A stretch of 64,000 nt of DNA from Streptomyces actuosus (GCF_016921115.1 NZ_JAFFZS010000016.1:119039-183038); one strand, 5' to 3'; shown: positions 50,764-60,057, numbered from the stretch's first letter. Translations and numbers: made by a program. Notes: generated by a model not told the origin, from the letters alone.

Positions 50764-50886
50764 CTAGGCACGGGGGCGGCACCGCCTGCGGAATCCGTCG
50801 CCCGCAGGGCCTCCGTTTCCACTCGTGCGGCAGATCGGCGTGGGCGTGTGGGCGAGCCCGTGTTCGAAGGCTTACGATCCTCTGTT

Positions 50887-52935
50887 GTGTCCAAACTGAC
50901 CGACGTGCCCAAGCGGATTCTGATCGGGCGCGCACTGCGCAGTGATCGGCTGGGGGAGACCCTCCTGCCGAAGCGCATCGCACTCCCCGTCTTCGCCTCC
51001 GACCCGCTGTCCTCCGTGGCGTACGCGCCAGGGGAGGTGTTGCTGGTCCTGTCCATCGCGGGCGTGTCGGCATACCACTTCAGCCCCTGGATCGCGGTCG
51101 CGGTCGTCGTGCTGATGTTCACGGTGGTCGCGTCCTACCGGCAGAACGTGCACGCCTACCCCAGCGGCGGAGGCGACTACGAGGTCGCCACCACCAACCT
51201 GGGCCCGAGGGCCGGCCTGACGGTCGCGAGTGCCCTGCTCGTCGACTACGTCCTCACCGTCGCCGTCTCCATCGCGTCCGGCATCGAGAACCTGGGTTCC
51301 GCGATCCCCTTCGTCGTCGAGCACAAGACGCCCTGCGCCGTCGCCGTGATCGTCCTGCTCACGCTGATGAACCTGCGCGGCGTGAAGGAGTCCGGCAAGC
51401 TCTTCGCCATCCCGACGTACGTCTTCGTCGCAGGCGTCTTCATCATGATCGCCTGGGGCGCCTTCCGCGGGCTGCTCCTCGGCGACACCATGCGGGCGCC
51501 GACGGCCGGCTTCCACATCGAGGCCGAGCACCAGGGCCTGGCCGGCTTCGCGCTGATCTTCCTGCTGTTGCGGGCCTTCTCCTCCGGCTGCGCCGCCCTG
51601 ACCGGCGTCGAGGCGATCTCCAACGGCGTGCCCGCCTTCCGCAAGCCGAAGTCGAGGAACGCGGCGACCACGCTCGCGATGATGGGCCTGCTCGCCGTCA
51701 CCATGTTCTGCGGCATCATCGCGCTCGCCCTGGCCGCCAAGGTCCGCATGGCCGAGAACCCGGCGTCCGACCTGCTCAGGAACGGTGTCCCGGTCGGGCC
51801 CGACTACGTCCAGAACCCGGTCATCACCCAGGTCGCCGAGGCCGTCTTCGGCAAGGGCAGCTTCTTCTTCGTCATCCTGGCGGCGGCCACCGCCCTCGTG
51901 CTGTTCCTCGCCGCCAACACCGCCTACAACGGTTTCCCCGTCCTCGGCTCGATCCTCGCCCAGGACCGCTACCTCCCGCGCCAGTTGCACACCCGCGGCG
52001 ACCGGCTCGCCTTCTCCAACGGCATCGTGCTCCTCGCCGGCGCGGCCACCCTCCTGGTGTGGATCTACGGCGCCGACTCCACGCGGCTGATCCAGCTGTA
52101 CATCGTCGGCGTGTTCGTGTCCTTCACACTCAGCCAGATCGGAATGGTCCGGCACTGGAACCGCCACCTGGCCGAGGAACGGGACGCCGGCAAGCGCCGG
52201 CACATGGTCCGCTCCCGCGCGATCAACGCCTTCGGCGCCTTCTTCACCGGACTGGTCCTGGTCGTCGTCCTGGTCACGAAGTTCACCCACGGAGCCTGGG
52301 TCGCCCTGCTCGGCATGGTCATCTTCTTCGTGACGATGACCGCCATCCGCCGCCACTACGACCGCGTGTCCGCGGAGCTGGTCGCCCCGGAGAGCCCCGG
52401 AGACGACACCGTGCGCCCTTCCCGGGTCCACTCGGTGGTCCTCATCTCCAAGATCCACCGGCCGACCCTGCGCGCCCTCGCGTACGCCAAGCTGATGCGC
52501 TCCGACACCCTGGAGGCGCTCACCGTCAACGTCGACCCGGCGGAGACCAAGGCGCTGCGCGACGAGTGGGAGCGGCGCGCCATCGACGTACCCCTGAAGG
52601 TCCTGGACTCGCCCTACCGCGAGATCACGCGACCGGTCATCGAGTACGTCAAGAGCCTGCGCAGGGAGTCCCCGCGGGACGCGGTCTCGGTCATCATCCC
52701 CGAGTACGTGGTCGGCCACTGGTACGAGCACCTCCTGCACAACCAGAGCGCGCTCCGGCTCAAAGGCCGCCTGCTGTTCACGCCCGGCATCATGGTCACC
52801 TCGGTGCCCTATCAGCTGCAGTCCTCCGAGGCGGCCAAGAAGCGCGCCCGCAAGCGGCAGGACTGGAACGCGCCCGGCGCGGTGCGTCGCGGTCCGGCCC
52901 AGGAGCGGCCGAAGGACTCGTCTCCGTCCAAGTAG
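50887..52935 (+). CDS. APC-superfamily permease, KimA-like (potassium transporter type)
   Basis: A 682-residue protein from GTG 50887; TACGAT (50873-50878) 8 nt upstream suggests a leaderless start. The N-terminal motif LPKRIALPVFASDPLSSVAY is typical of the KimA/APC group, followed by about 12 helices (RAFSSGCAALTGVEAISNGV in the middle). After ~residue 510 comes a soluble C-terminal domain (VVLISKIHRPTLRALAYAKL, LTVNVDPAETKALRDEWERR, SVIIPEYVVGHWYEHLLHNQ) like the USP-type domain of B. subtilis KimA that binds c-di-AMP. Divergent TrkA genes support a K+ role. An amino-acid permease function cannot be excluded. Confidence 0.85.
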   Translation: MSKLTDVPKRILIGRALRSDRLGETLLPKRIALPVFASDPLSSVAYAPGEVLLVLSIAGVSAYHFSPWIAVAVVVLMFTVVASYRQNVHAYPSGGGDYEVATTNLGPRAGLTVASALLVDYVLTVAVSIASGIENLGSAIPFVVEHKTPCAVAVIVLLTLMNLRGVKESGKLFAIPTYVFVAGVFIMIAWGAFRGLLLGDTMRAPTAGFHIEAEHQGLAGFALIFLLLRAFSSGCAALTGVEAISNGVPAFRKPKSRNAATTLAMMGLLAVTMFCGIIALALAAKVRMAENPASDLLRNGVPVGPDYVQNPVITQVAEAVFGKGSFFFVILAAATALVLFLAANTAYNGFPVLGSILAQDRYLPRQLHTRGDRLAFSNGIVLLAGAATLLVWIYGADSTRLIQLYIVGVFVSFTLSQIGMVRHWNRHLAEERDAGKRRHMVRSRAINAFGAFFTGLVLVVVLVTKFTHGAWVALLGMVIFFVTMTAIRRHYDRVSAELVAPESPGDDTVRPSRVHSVVLISKIHRPTLRALAYAKLMRSDTLEALTVNVDPAETKALRDEWERRAIDVPLKVLDSPYREITRPVIEYVKSLRRESPRDAVSVIIPEYVVGHWYEHLLHNQSALRLKGRLLFTPGIMVTSVPYQLQSSEAAKKRARKRQDWNAPGAVRRGPAQERPKDSSPSK

Positions 52936-53025
52936 ACTGGTGGGCTGTTGTCGTCGGGCCCCCGGAACCCGCCGGGCCGGCCCGGCCCGTACGCCGTCCC
53001 TCTCTCGATCTGGAGTCACCCCGCC

Positions 53026-54366
53026 ATGCAGGCAGAACCGAAGAAGTCGCAGGCGGTTTCGCTCGTGGGGGAGGAGTACGAGGTCGAGATCGGCCCCGTC
53101 GCGCACGGCGGTCACTGCGTCGCCCGCACCTCCGCCGGACAGGTGCTGTTCGTCCGCCACGCGCTGCCCGGTGAGCGGGTCGTGGCCCGGGTCACCGAGG
53201 GCGAGGAGGGTGCCCGCTTCCTGCGCGCGGACGCCGTCGAGATCCTCGACGCCTCCAAGGACCGCATCGAGGCCCCCTGCCCCTTCGCCGGCCCCGGTCG
53301 CTGCGGCGGCTGCGACTGGCAGCACGCCAAGCCGGGCGCCCAGCGACGGCTGAAGGGCGAGGTCATCGCCGAGCAGCTCGAGCGGCTGGCGGGCCTCACT
53401 CCCGAGGAGGCCGGCTGGGACGGCACCGTCATGCCGGTCGAGGGCGACAAGCTCCCCGCGGGCCAGGTCCCGCAGTGGCGCACGCGCGTGCAGTACGCGG
53501 TCGACGCCGAGGGGCACGCGGGACTGCGCCGGCACCGCTCGCACGCGGTCGAGCGCATCGACCACTGCATGATCGCGGCCGAGGGTGTCAGCGAGCTGGG
53601 CGTCGTCCGGCGCGACTGGACCGGCATGGCCCAGGTCGAGGCGATCGCGGCCACGGGGTCCCAGGACCGCCAGGTGATCCTCACCCCGCGGCCGGGCGCC
53701 CGCCTGCCGCTGGTCGAGCTGGACCGGCCGGTGTCCGTGCTGCGGGTGGACGAGAACGACGGCGGCATCCACCGCGTCCACGGCCGCGGCTTCGTCCGCG
53801 AGCGCGCGGACGGCCGCACCTACCGCGTCGGCAGCGGCGGATTCTGGCAGGTCCACCCGAAGGCCGCCGACACCCTCGTGACCGCCGTCATGCAGGGCCT
53901 GCTGCCCCGCAAGGGCGAGACCGCCCTCGACCTGTACTGCGGCGTCGGCCTCTTCGCGGGCGCCCTCGCCGACCGCCTCGGCGAGCAGGGCGCGGTCCTC
54001 GGCATCGAGTCCGGCAAGCGAGCCGTCGAGGACGCCCGGCACAACCTGGCGGACTTCCCGCGGGTCCGCATCGAGCAGGGCAAGGTCGAGTCGGTGCTGC
54101 CGCGCACGGGCATCACGGAGGCCGACCTCATCGTCCTCGACCCACCGCGCGCCGGCGCCGGCCGGAGGACGGTCGAGCACCTGTCCTCCCTGGGCGCCCG
54201 CAGGATCGCCTACGTCGCCTGCGACCCGGCGGCCCTGGCGCGCGACATCGCGTACTTCCGCGAGGGCGGGTACCGGGTGCGGACGCTGCGGGCGTTCGAT
54301 CTGTTCCCGATGACCTCGCACGTGGAGTGCGTGGCGATTCTCGAGCCCGTCCAGAAGGGCTCCTGA
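53026..54366 (+). CDS. TRAM-domain class I RNA (uracil-C5)-methyltransferase
   Basis: A 446-residue TrmA/RumA-family enzyme from ATG 53026. Residues ~12-75 form a TRAM RNA-binding domain (EYEVEIGPVAHGGHCVARTS). A cysteine cluster CPFAGPGRCGGCDWQ (~84-98) is the iron-sulfur-type site of RumA. The methyltransferase domain shows FWQVHPKAADTLV, LDLYCGVGLFAGALA, and DPPRAGAGRRTVEHL; the catalytic cysteine lies in VACDPAALARDI. It methylates uracil in rRNA or tRNA using S-adenosylmethionine; the site is unknown. It follows the permease by 90 bp. This is the last gene of clear core type before the accessory stretch. Confidence 0.9.
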   Translation: MQAEPKKSQAVSLVGEEYEVEIGPVAHGGHCVARTSAGQVLFVRHALPGERVVARVTEGEEGARFLRADAVEILDASKDRIEAPCPFAGPGRCGGCDWQHAKPGAQRRLKGEVIAEQLERLAGLTPEEAGWDGTVMPVEGDKLPAGQVPQWRTRVQYAVDAEGHAGLRRHRSHAVERIDHCMIAAEGVSELGVVRRDWTGMAQVEAIAATGSQDRQVILTPRPGARLPLVELDRPVSVLRVDENDGGIHRVHGRGFVRERADGRTYRVGSGGFWQVHPKAADTLVTAVMQGLLPRKGETALDLYCGVGLFAGALADRLGEQGAVLGIESGKRAVEDARHNLADFPRVRIEQGKVESVLPRTGITEADLIVLDPPRAGAGRRTVEHLSSLGARRIAYVACDPAALARDIAYFREGGYRVRTLRAFDLFPMTSHVECVAILEPVQKGS

Positions 54367-54543
54367 CCTGCTTTCTTGCGGATGAGGTCGGTCTTGGCGG
54401 GTTGGGTCGACCTGTTTGCCTGCGGACAAGGGGTGGAGCACGCCGCATGCCGTACGACCGCCTCTGACCTGCTGTTCCGGTCATTGCCGGGAAGACGGGC
54501 GTGTGGTGCCCCCGGTCGTCGCCGGGGCCGCGCAGGGCAGCCC

Positions 54544-54562
54544 TGACGCTCACGTGACGCTC
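54544..54562. repeat. Direct repeat TGACGCTC-N3-TGACGCTC (copy 1)
   Basis: Two TGACGCTC octamers at 54544-54551 and 54555-54562, 11 bp apart (one helical turn). The same arrangement recurs at 60586-60604 with a different 3-bp spacer. Confidence 0.9.
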
Positions 54563-54929
54563 GCACTGATGAGACGTCAGGTCCTGGCGCGGGCCCTGGG
54601 ACACAGCCATGTCCGCGGAGGCGCTCCTCCCTGCCTTCAAGTCGGGTTGCCGGGCAAGGTCGTGGTGCGCCTCGGGCGGCGCCACCGGCATCGGTGCCGC
54701 CCGTCCGTAAGCCTCATGTGTCTTTCCTGCTTGTTGACCAGGGCCGGGTTGTAGAGACCGTCCATGGGCGTGCAGCTACCCCAGCGCGGGCATGAAACCG
54801 CAGGTCAGGGCCCTCTTCCCTCTCCTCTGGGATGATCCGCACAGGTCGTGACAGCTGTGCCGTAGCGGGTGACACGGCGAACCCGTCGGGGAACGTCTGA
54901 CGGGACATCCGTGCGGAGCCGTGAGACGA

Positions 54930-54963
54930 CGAAGCCGCACCGGAGCGCTCCGGTGCGGCTTCG
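54930..54963. terminator. Perfect 34-bp palindrome, probable terminator of the desaturase operon
   Basis: Arm CGAAGCCGCACCGGAGC (54930-54946) is followed directly by its complement (54947-54963). It lies 200 bp beyond the desaturase stop. Confidence 0.65.
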
Positions 54964-55162
54964 GGCCGTGAGATCGGCTGCACCGGCACGCACCATGCGG
55001 TCGGCGGCCTTACGCGGTCCTTGGTCCTGTGCTGCTCTCGGAGGAGCGCCTGATCTGTGAGCGCACCCGTCCACCCGTCATGCCCGGGAGCGATCGGTGG
55101 TCGTGTCGGCTGCCGCCTCATCACCTACCGGGCGAGTCGGAGATCTGAACCAGTACCGGGAA

Positions 55163-56281
55163 TCAGGCCGCGACGAGCTCCTGCTCGCGGTCCGGCGTTC
55201 TGACCTCGGCCTTCTTGTTCGGCAGCGAGAGCCGGAAGACCTTGCGCCACGCGGAGAACACCTGCTTGGGCAGCGGTCCGGTGACGTACTCCAGTTCGTA
55301 CTTCTCGAACAGCGCACGCACCTTCACCGCGACCTCGGCGTACCGGTTGCTCGGCAGGTCCGGGAACAGGTGGTGCTCGATCTGGTGCGACAGGTTGCCC
55401 GTCATGAAGTGCATGGCCCTGCTGCCGCTGATGTTCGCCGAGCCCATCATCTGGCGCAGGTACCACTGGCCGCGGGTCTCGCCCTTGATCGACCGGCGCT
55501 CGAAGACCTGCACGCCCTCGGGGAAGTGCCCGCACATGATCACCGAGTGGGACCAGATGTTGCGGACCAGGTTCGCGGTGAACGTGGCGGCGAGCGTGGG
55601 GAGGAACGACGGGCCCGACAGCAGCGGGTGGATCACGTAGTCCTTGAGTACCTGCTTGCGGATCTTGCGGCCCACGGCCTTGGCCCGCGCGCGGAACTCC
55701 GGGTTCTTGCGGCGGCGCTTGTTCAGGTTCCTGCCGAGCTCCAGGTCGTACGCCGCGATGCCGTACTCGAAGAAGCAGGCGTTGATGAAGTTCCACAGCG
55801 GCTGGCCGAGGTGGAACGGGTGCCACTTCTGGTCCTCGTCGACGCGCATGATGCCGTAGCCGAGGTCGTTGTCCTTGCCGATCACGTTGGTGTACGTGTG
55901 GTGCAGCTCGTTGTGCGAGTGCTTCCACTGGTCGGCCGGCGAGACGTGATCCCATTCCCAGGTGGTGGAGTGGATCTTCGGGTCCCGCATCCAGTCCCAC
56001 TGGCCGTGCAGGATGTTGTGGCCGATCTCCATGTTGTCCATGATCTTCGCCACGGACAGACCGGCGGTGCCGAGCAGCCACGCCGGCGGGAAGATCGAGA
56101 ACAGCAGCACGCCCCTGCTGACCAGCTCCAGCTTGCGCTGCGCCGAGATGACCCTACGGATGTAGGCGGCGTCTTTCTCCCCGCGGTCGGCGATCACCTC
56201 GTCGCGGATCGCGTCCAGCTCACGGCCGAGGTCCTCGATCTGCTCAGCGGTCAGGTGGTCGGTGGGGTCGATGGCGGTCAA
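55163..56281 (-). CDS. Membrane fatty-acid (acyl-CoA) desaturase
   Basis: A 372-residue di-iron desaturase of the DesA3/acyl-CoA type. The three histidine boxes are complete: HNILH (His88, His92), HNELHH (His123, 127, 128) and HQIEHH (His299, 303, 304). Hydrophobic segments flank the boxes, including LLFSIFPPAWLLGTAGLSV. It needs electrons from the oxidoreductase gene immediately upstream in the operon (7-bp gap). The start is TTG 56281 with AGGAG four nt upstream. It introduces a double bond into membrane-lipid acyl chains; position specificity is unknown. Confidence 0.9.
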   Translation of the reverse strand: MTAIDPTDHLTAEQIEDLGRELDAIRDEVIADRGEKDAAYIRRVISAQRKLELVSRGVLLFSIFPPAWLLGTAGLSVAKIMDNMEIGHNILHGQWDWMRDPKIHSTTWEWDHVSPADQWKHSHNELHHTYTNVIGKDNDLGYGIMRVDEDQKWHPFHLGQPLWNFINACFFEYGIAAYDLELGRNLNKRRRKNPEFRARAKAVGRKIRKQVLKDYVIHPLLSGPSFLPTLAATFTANLVRNIWSHSVIMCGHFPEGVQVFERRSIKGETRGQWYLRQMMGSANISGSRAMHFMTGNLSHQIEHHLFPDLPSNRYAEVAVKVRALFEKYELEYVTGPLPKQVFSAWRKVFRLSLPNKKAEVRTPDREQELVAA

Positions 56282-56288
56282 GATGCTC

Positions 56289-57344
56289 CTACCGTTCGAT
56301 GTCGCAGGGGCCCGCTGGGGCGGACACGCAGGTCTGGATGAGGACGCCCGGCTCGGCCTCGGTGACCTCGCCGGTGCGCAGGTCGCGGACGGCGCCCGCC
56401 TTGAGCGGCGTGACGCAGCCGAAGCAGATGCCCATACGGCACCCGGAGGGCATGAGCACGCCGGCCTCCTCGCCGATGTCCAGCAACGGAGTGGCGCCGT
56501 CCGCGTCGACGGTCTTGCCGGTGGCGCTGAACGTGACCTCGCCTCCGTCGCCGGCGACGACGATGCCGGGGCGGAAGCGTTCGGTGTGGAGGAGCTCTTG
56601 TACGCCGTGCTCGCTCCAGTGCTTTTCGGCGGCGTCGATCAGGCCCGCCGGCCCGCAAGCCCAGGTCTCGCGCTCGGCCCAGTCGGGCACGAGTTCGTCG
56701 AGACGGGCGATGTCGAGCATGCCGTCTGTGGCGGTGTGCACCTCGGTGAGCCGCAGCTTCCCGGCCGCGACCAGGTCGTGCAGTTCGCTGCGGAAGATCA
56801 CGTCTTGCGGCTGGGGTGCGCAGTGGACCATGACGACGTCGTCGAACTCGATGTCGCGCAGCATGCCCATCACGGGCGTGATGCCGCTTCCGGCCGTCAG
56901 GTAGAGCACCTTGGCGGGCTTGGCCTGCGGCAGCACGAAGTCACCGGTCGCCTGGTCGAGCTCGATCAGCATGCCCGGTTTCACCCTGCGGACCAGGTGG
57001 TTGCTGACCTTGCCGTCCGGGATCGCCTTCACGGTGATCGTGACGCGGCCGTCCTGGCGGTTTGTCGGCGAGGTGATGGAGTAGGCGCGCCACAGGCGCA
57101 CCCCGTCGACGTCGACCCCGATCCGCACGTACTGACCGGCCGTGTGGCCGCGCCAGCCCCGTCCCGGCCTGATCACGACAGTCGCGGCGTCACCCGTCTC
57201 GGGGTACACGGCCTCGATGCGCCCACGCAGGTCAGCGCCCGCACGCAGTGGGCTGACCAGGTCGAGGTAGTCCGACGGCAGCAGCGGCGTCGTGACCATC
57301 TCCAGCAGTTTCCACGCCCTGCTGCGGAGGGTTGCACTCGTCAT
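56289..57344 (-). CDS. Ferredoxin-NAD(P)H reductase fused to [2Fe-2S] ferredoxin
   Basis: A 351-residue electron-transfer protein from ATG 57344. FAD-binding domain with RAYSITSP (RxYS), NAD(P)-binding domain with YLTAGSGITPVMGMLRDIEF and WACGPAGLID, then a plant-type [2Fe-2S] ferredoxin: Cys302, Cys307, Cys310 (GCRMGICFGC) and Cys339 (IQTCV). This matches the oxidoreductases that reduce DesA3-type desaturases in mycobacteria. It is transcribed with the desaturase and divergent from a PucR-type regulator with two dyads in the 87-bp gap. Confidence 0.92.
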   Translation of the reverse strand: MTSATLRSRAWKLLEMVTTPLLPSDYLDLVSPLRAGADLRGRIEAVYPETGDAATVVIRPGRGWRGHTAGQYVRIGVDVDGVRLWRAYSITSPTNRQDGRVTITVKAIPDGKVSNHLVRRVKPGMLIELDQATGDFVLPQAKPAKVLYLTAGSGITPVMGMLRDIEFDDVVMVHCAPQPQDVIFRSELHDLVAAGKLRLTEVHTATDGMLDIARLDELVPDWAERETWACGPAGLIDAAEKHWSEHGVQELLHTERFRPGIVVAGDGGEVTFSATGKTVDADGATPLLDIGEEAGVLMPSGCRMGICFGCVTPLKAGAVRDLRTGEVTEAEPGVLIQTCVSAPAGPCDIER

Positions 57345-57375
57345 GACTCCAGCTTGCTGCGCCTCAAGGCGTAAA

Positions 57376-57427
57376 GTCCTGACCACAGGACGCAAATCTG
57401 GTCGGCTGAATTGTTCGCAGGGAACAA
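57376..57427. promoter_or_regulatory. Two dyads in the divergent reductase/regulator promoter
   Basis: GTCCTG (57376-57381) and CAGGAC (57386-57391) form a perfect 16-bp dyad; TTGTTC (57411-57416) and GAACAA (57422-57427) form a second, the latter ending 4 bp before the regulator start. They are good candidates for the operators of the adjacent regulator. Confidence 0.55.
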
Positions 57428-57431
57428 AGAC

Positions 57432-58571
57432 GTGAGCCATGCAATCCGGAGGGCCAGCGAACTGGCCCTGGACGAGACGACGGTCACCGCACTGAGGGCC
57501 GCGCTGAAGACCACCGCCGACGAGGTCGTCCAGGCGATCATCGACGAAGTCCCCTCCTACGCCAACGCCCTGTCGGGCCACATGGGCGCCACCATCCGCC
57601 GAGCCGTCCGCACCGCCCTGGGGCACTACCTGGACCTCGCGAGCGGGAACGCCACGGGCGGCGACGCCGGTGACGCAGCCTACGAGCTGGGCCGCGGCGA
57701 GGTGCGCGACGGCCGTTCGATGGACGCCCTGCTCAGCGCCTACCGCGTCGGCGCCCGCGTGGCCTGGCGATGCCTGGCAGCGGGTGCCGTACCCGCAGGT
57801 CTGCCCGCCGCCGAGGTGGCCAAGTTCGCCGAGCTGACCTTCGCCTACATCGACGAGCTCTCCGCCGCGAGCGCCGCGGGCCACGCCGACGAACTGGCCG
57901 CCCGGGGCAGGGCCCACGAGCGCCACCTGGAACACCTGGCCCGCGACCTCCTCGCCGGCGCGAGCCCGGACGTGTTGCTGGCCTCTGCTCAACGGGCCGG
58001 GTGGCAGCCTCCGGTTTCGGTGACCGCGGTCCTGCTGCCCGCCGCCCAGGCCCGGCCTGCCTACCGCGTGCTCGACCCGGGCACCCTCGTCCTCGACGAT
58101 CTGCCGGACGCCACCGGCGTGCTGCTCGTCCCCGATGCCGACCGATCACATCTCTTGCGGCAGCTGACCGACCGCACCGCAGTGGTCGGCCCGGCCCGGC
58201 CATGGACTCGTGCGTCCGCCTCGTACGCACGAGCCGTACGCGCGCGCTCCCTCTCCTCTGATATTCGCGACACCGAGGACCACCTGCCCGAGCTGGTGCT
58301 GAGCGCCGACGTGGACGCGTTGGCAGACCTGCGCGCCCGAGCCCTCGCACCGTTGCACACCTTGCCTGTCGCGACCGCACGGCGGCTGGAGGAGACGTTG
58401 CGGGCGTGGCTGCTGCACCAGGGCAGACGGGACGAGGTGGCGGCAGCGTTGTACGTCCATCCCCAGACGGTCCGGTACCGGATGTCGCAGCTGCGGGAGC
58501 TGTTTCCGGATCTCGCGTCGCCACACCGGGTCCTTGAACTGACGCTGGCGGTCGGCCTTCGGGTCAGCTGA
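57432..58571 (+). CDS. PucR/CdaR-type transcriptional regulator
   Basis: A 379-residue regulator from GTG 57432 (AGGGA upstream; TTG 57411 also in frame). The N-terminal half resembles RsbT-co-antagonist-like helical regulators (LGHYLDLASGNATGGDAGDA, YELGRGEVRDGRSMDALLSA). The C-terminal part contains the PucR_C helix-turn-helix: RLEETLRAWLLHQGRRDEVA then ALYVHPQTVRYRMSQLRELF. Such proteins usually activate a neighbouring metabolic operon, here the divergent reductase/desaturase pair. Ligand unknown. Confidence 0.87.
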   Translation: MSHAIRRASELALDETTVTALRAALKTTADEVVQAIIDEVPSYANALSGHMGATIRRAVRTALGHYLDLASGNATGGDAGDAAYELGRGEVRDGRSMDALLSAYRVGARVAWRCLAAGAVPAGLPAAEVAKFAELTFAYIDELSAASAAGHADELAARGRAHERHLEHLARDLLAGASPDVLLASAQRAGWQPPVSVTAVLLPAAQARPAYRVLDPGTLVLDDLPDATGVLLVPDADRSHLLRQLTDRTAVVGPARPWTRASASYARAVRARSLSSDIRDTEDHLPELVLSADVDALADLRARALAPLHTLPVATARRLEETLRAWLLHQGRRDEVAAALYVHPQTVRYRMSQLRELFPDLASPHRVLELTLAVGLRVS

Positions 58572-58597
58572 CGCGTACTTCGACCTTCTGACGCGTA
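58569..58597. repeat. Direct repeat TGACGCGTA x2
   Basis: TGACGCGTA at 58569-58577 (overlapping the regulator stop) and 58589-58597, period 20 bp. It borders the disrupted IS region. Confidence 0.8.
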
Positions 58598-58680
58598 AAT
58601 AGATGCAGGTCAGGGGCTGTTTGGGCAGGGCTGGGTGCCCGGTGGTCGTCGAGGCCGCCGGGCATTTGGTCTGTGAGCGG

Positions 58681-59202
58681 TCAGGCTGCGCCTTCGATCG
58701 GGTTGAGGGTGACGGTGTAGCCGAGCTGGTTGAGGGCGGTGATCGCGCGGCGGGTGGCGCGTTCCGGGTCGCGCTGGACGAAGTAGGTGCCGCCGAGTTC
58801 GCGGTGGGGGACGTTGTAGGTGAGCATGTGCCAGATCGCGGTGATGATCGAGTGCTCCACGGCGACCAGGGCCTTCATCGGTCCGCGGCGGGCGGTCAGC
58901 CGCTTGTAGCGGGCTTGTAGGTAGGTGTTGTTGGTTCTGGCTGCGCCGAAGGCGGCGAGTCCGAGGGCGCCTTTGAGGTACGGGTTGCCGGGGCGGACCT
59001 TGGTGGTCTCGGTGCGGCCGGCGGACTCGTGGTGGCCTGGGCAGACCCCGGCCCAGGACGCCAGGTGCCCGGCCGAGGCGAACCGGGTCATGTCCCCGCC
59101 GGTCTCCGCGATGATCACTTCGGCGACAGCCTGGTTGATCCCGGGGACGGTGTCGAGCAGGTCGAGGGCGCCTCGAAAGGGGGCCATCGCCTCCTCGATC
59201 CG
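58681..59202 (-). pseudogene. IS110-family transposase, C-terminal fragment
   Basis: The minus-strand frame gives ~173 residues of the C-terminal transposase_20 part: IEEAMAPFRGALDLLDTVPG, EVIIAETGGDMTRFASAGHL then ASWAGVCPGHHESAGRTETT, PYLKGALGLAAFGAARTNNT and RGPMKALVAVEHSIITAIWH. The N-terminal DEDD catalytic half is missing; upstream of about 59202 the frame becomes the antisense of another gene fragment. It is therefore a dead, truncated element. Confidence 0.82.
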
Positions 59203-59373
59203 CGTATCCGGCTGTCCGATGGCATCATCGACTTCGACGGCAAGCGCAGGGACGGATTGCCGCACATCAAGGTCCGGGACGCCGTGTCGCCCGATGAGGT
59301 CGGACGGATTTACCTCGCCTTCGACTCCGAAAGGAAGCGGCTGATCGTGAACCACGTGGGTCTGCACCTGTAG
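59203..59373 (+). pseudogene. C-terminal fragment of an unrecognised protein
   Basis: A plus-strand frame of 56 codons reads RIRLSDGIIDFDGKRRDGLP then HIKVRDAVSPDEVGRIYLAF and ends DSERKRLIVNHVGLHL at TAG 59373. It looks like a real, well-formed protein end with no start of its own; its 5' part was replaced by the IS110 remnant at about 59202. I do not recognise the family. Confidence 0.55.
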
Positions 59374-59577
59374 TTGGCCATGGCGGCCCACACCCACCTG
59401 CGACTCGCGCGTCCTGGTGGGAGTCTCGGCTCTCTGGGGTCGACATCCTCCCGATGACCTCACACGTCCTCGGAGCTGGAGATCAAGAAGGAGCAGTGCC
59501 GCCAGCATGATCTTCACCCTTGGTCGCACGGTGCGGCCGGGCACTGGCGCAGGTCGGGCGCCAAAGGCGGCGTGCCC
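59374..59577. other. Degenerate spacer in the pseudogene cluster
   Basis: No recognisable gene. Reading frames on both strands are short or compositionally biased. The unassigned sequence effectively runs on to about 59773, where similarity to the nucleotidyltransferase begins. Confidence 0.4.
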
Positions 59578-60057
59578 TCACCCGGCGGGCGAAGGAAAGC
59601 GCCTCCCGGCAGGTCGGCCGACCGCCGGATGCCGCGTACGGGTATCCGGTGGCGCACGGCGCGCTGACCTGCTCACGCCAGCTTCCCGACGCCCGAGGAC
59701 ATGGAGGCCAGCGTAGAGGGACACACCAGGGGTCGGCTCCAATTGATCACCATGCCGATGGGGCCGTCCGCATTCCTGCCCGGTGGCCGGGTCGGACACG
59801 GTGAATCGGGCGGACAACGGGGCAGTTTCCAGCGCGTGCACCTTCCAGCCGCGGGCTTCCAGGCCGGCGCGGAGCGTGGTGGCGATGTCGGCCATGGGCG
59901 CTGGGTTCTCGGTGGCGACGTCGAGATCCTGGCTCGGGCGGTTCACGAGGCGGTGCGCCCGCACGGCATACCCGCCGGTGGGGACCAAGGGATACGGGGA
60001 GCCGAGCGCGATCACATCCGCCAGGAGCCGCGTGTGCAGCCCCGGCATGTCCGTCAC
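59578..60057 (-). pseudogene. AbiEii-like nucleotidyltransferase, truncated
   Basis: From GTG 60057 (overlapping the preceding gene by 4 bp) the first ~95 residues read like a nucleotidyltransferase of the AbiEii/AbiGii toxin type: LVPTGGYAVRAHRLVNRPSQ followed by DLDVATENPAP, i.e. the GG motif and a D-x-D pair, then ARGWKVHALETAPLSARFTV. At about 59773, after DPATGQE, similarity to the family ends and the remaining open frame to 59578 is unrelated Arg/Pro-rich sequence. Full-length members are ~220-300 residues, so the C-terminal half is lost. Confidence 0.62.

Larger units (their letters stand above)
54367..55162. other. 796-bp gene-free stretch
   Basis: No frame here looks coding. It contains the direct repeat at 54544-54562 and the palindrome at 54930-54963. 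The base composition is slightly less GC-biased and codon periodicity is lost, in contrast to the flanking genes. It marks the change from conserved core genes to accessory content. Confidence 0.5.

Noticed and set aside
50872..54441. 1189-codon minus-strand frame over the permease and RNA methyltransferase
   Set aside because: Antisense of two clear genes; composition is that of a shadow frame.
59440..59480. Resemblance of CCGATGACCTCACACGT to the C-terminal codons of the RNA methyltransferase (near 54308)
   Set aside because: Only about 17 bases match and the flanks are unrelated; probably coincidence.
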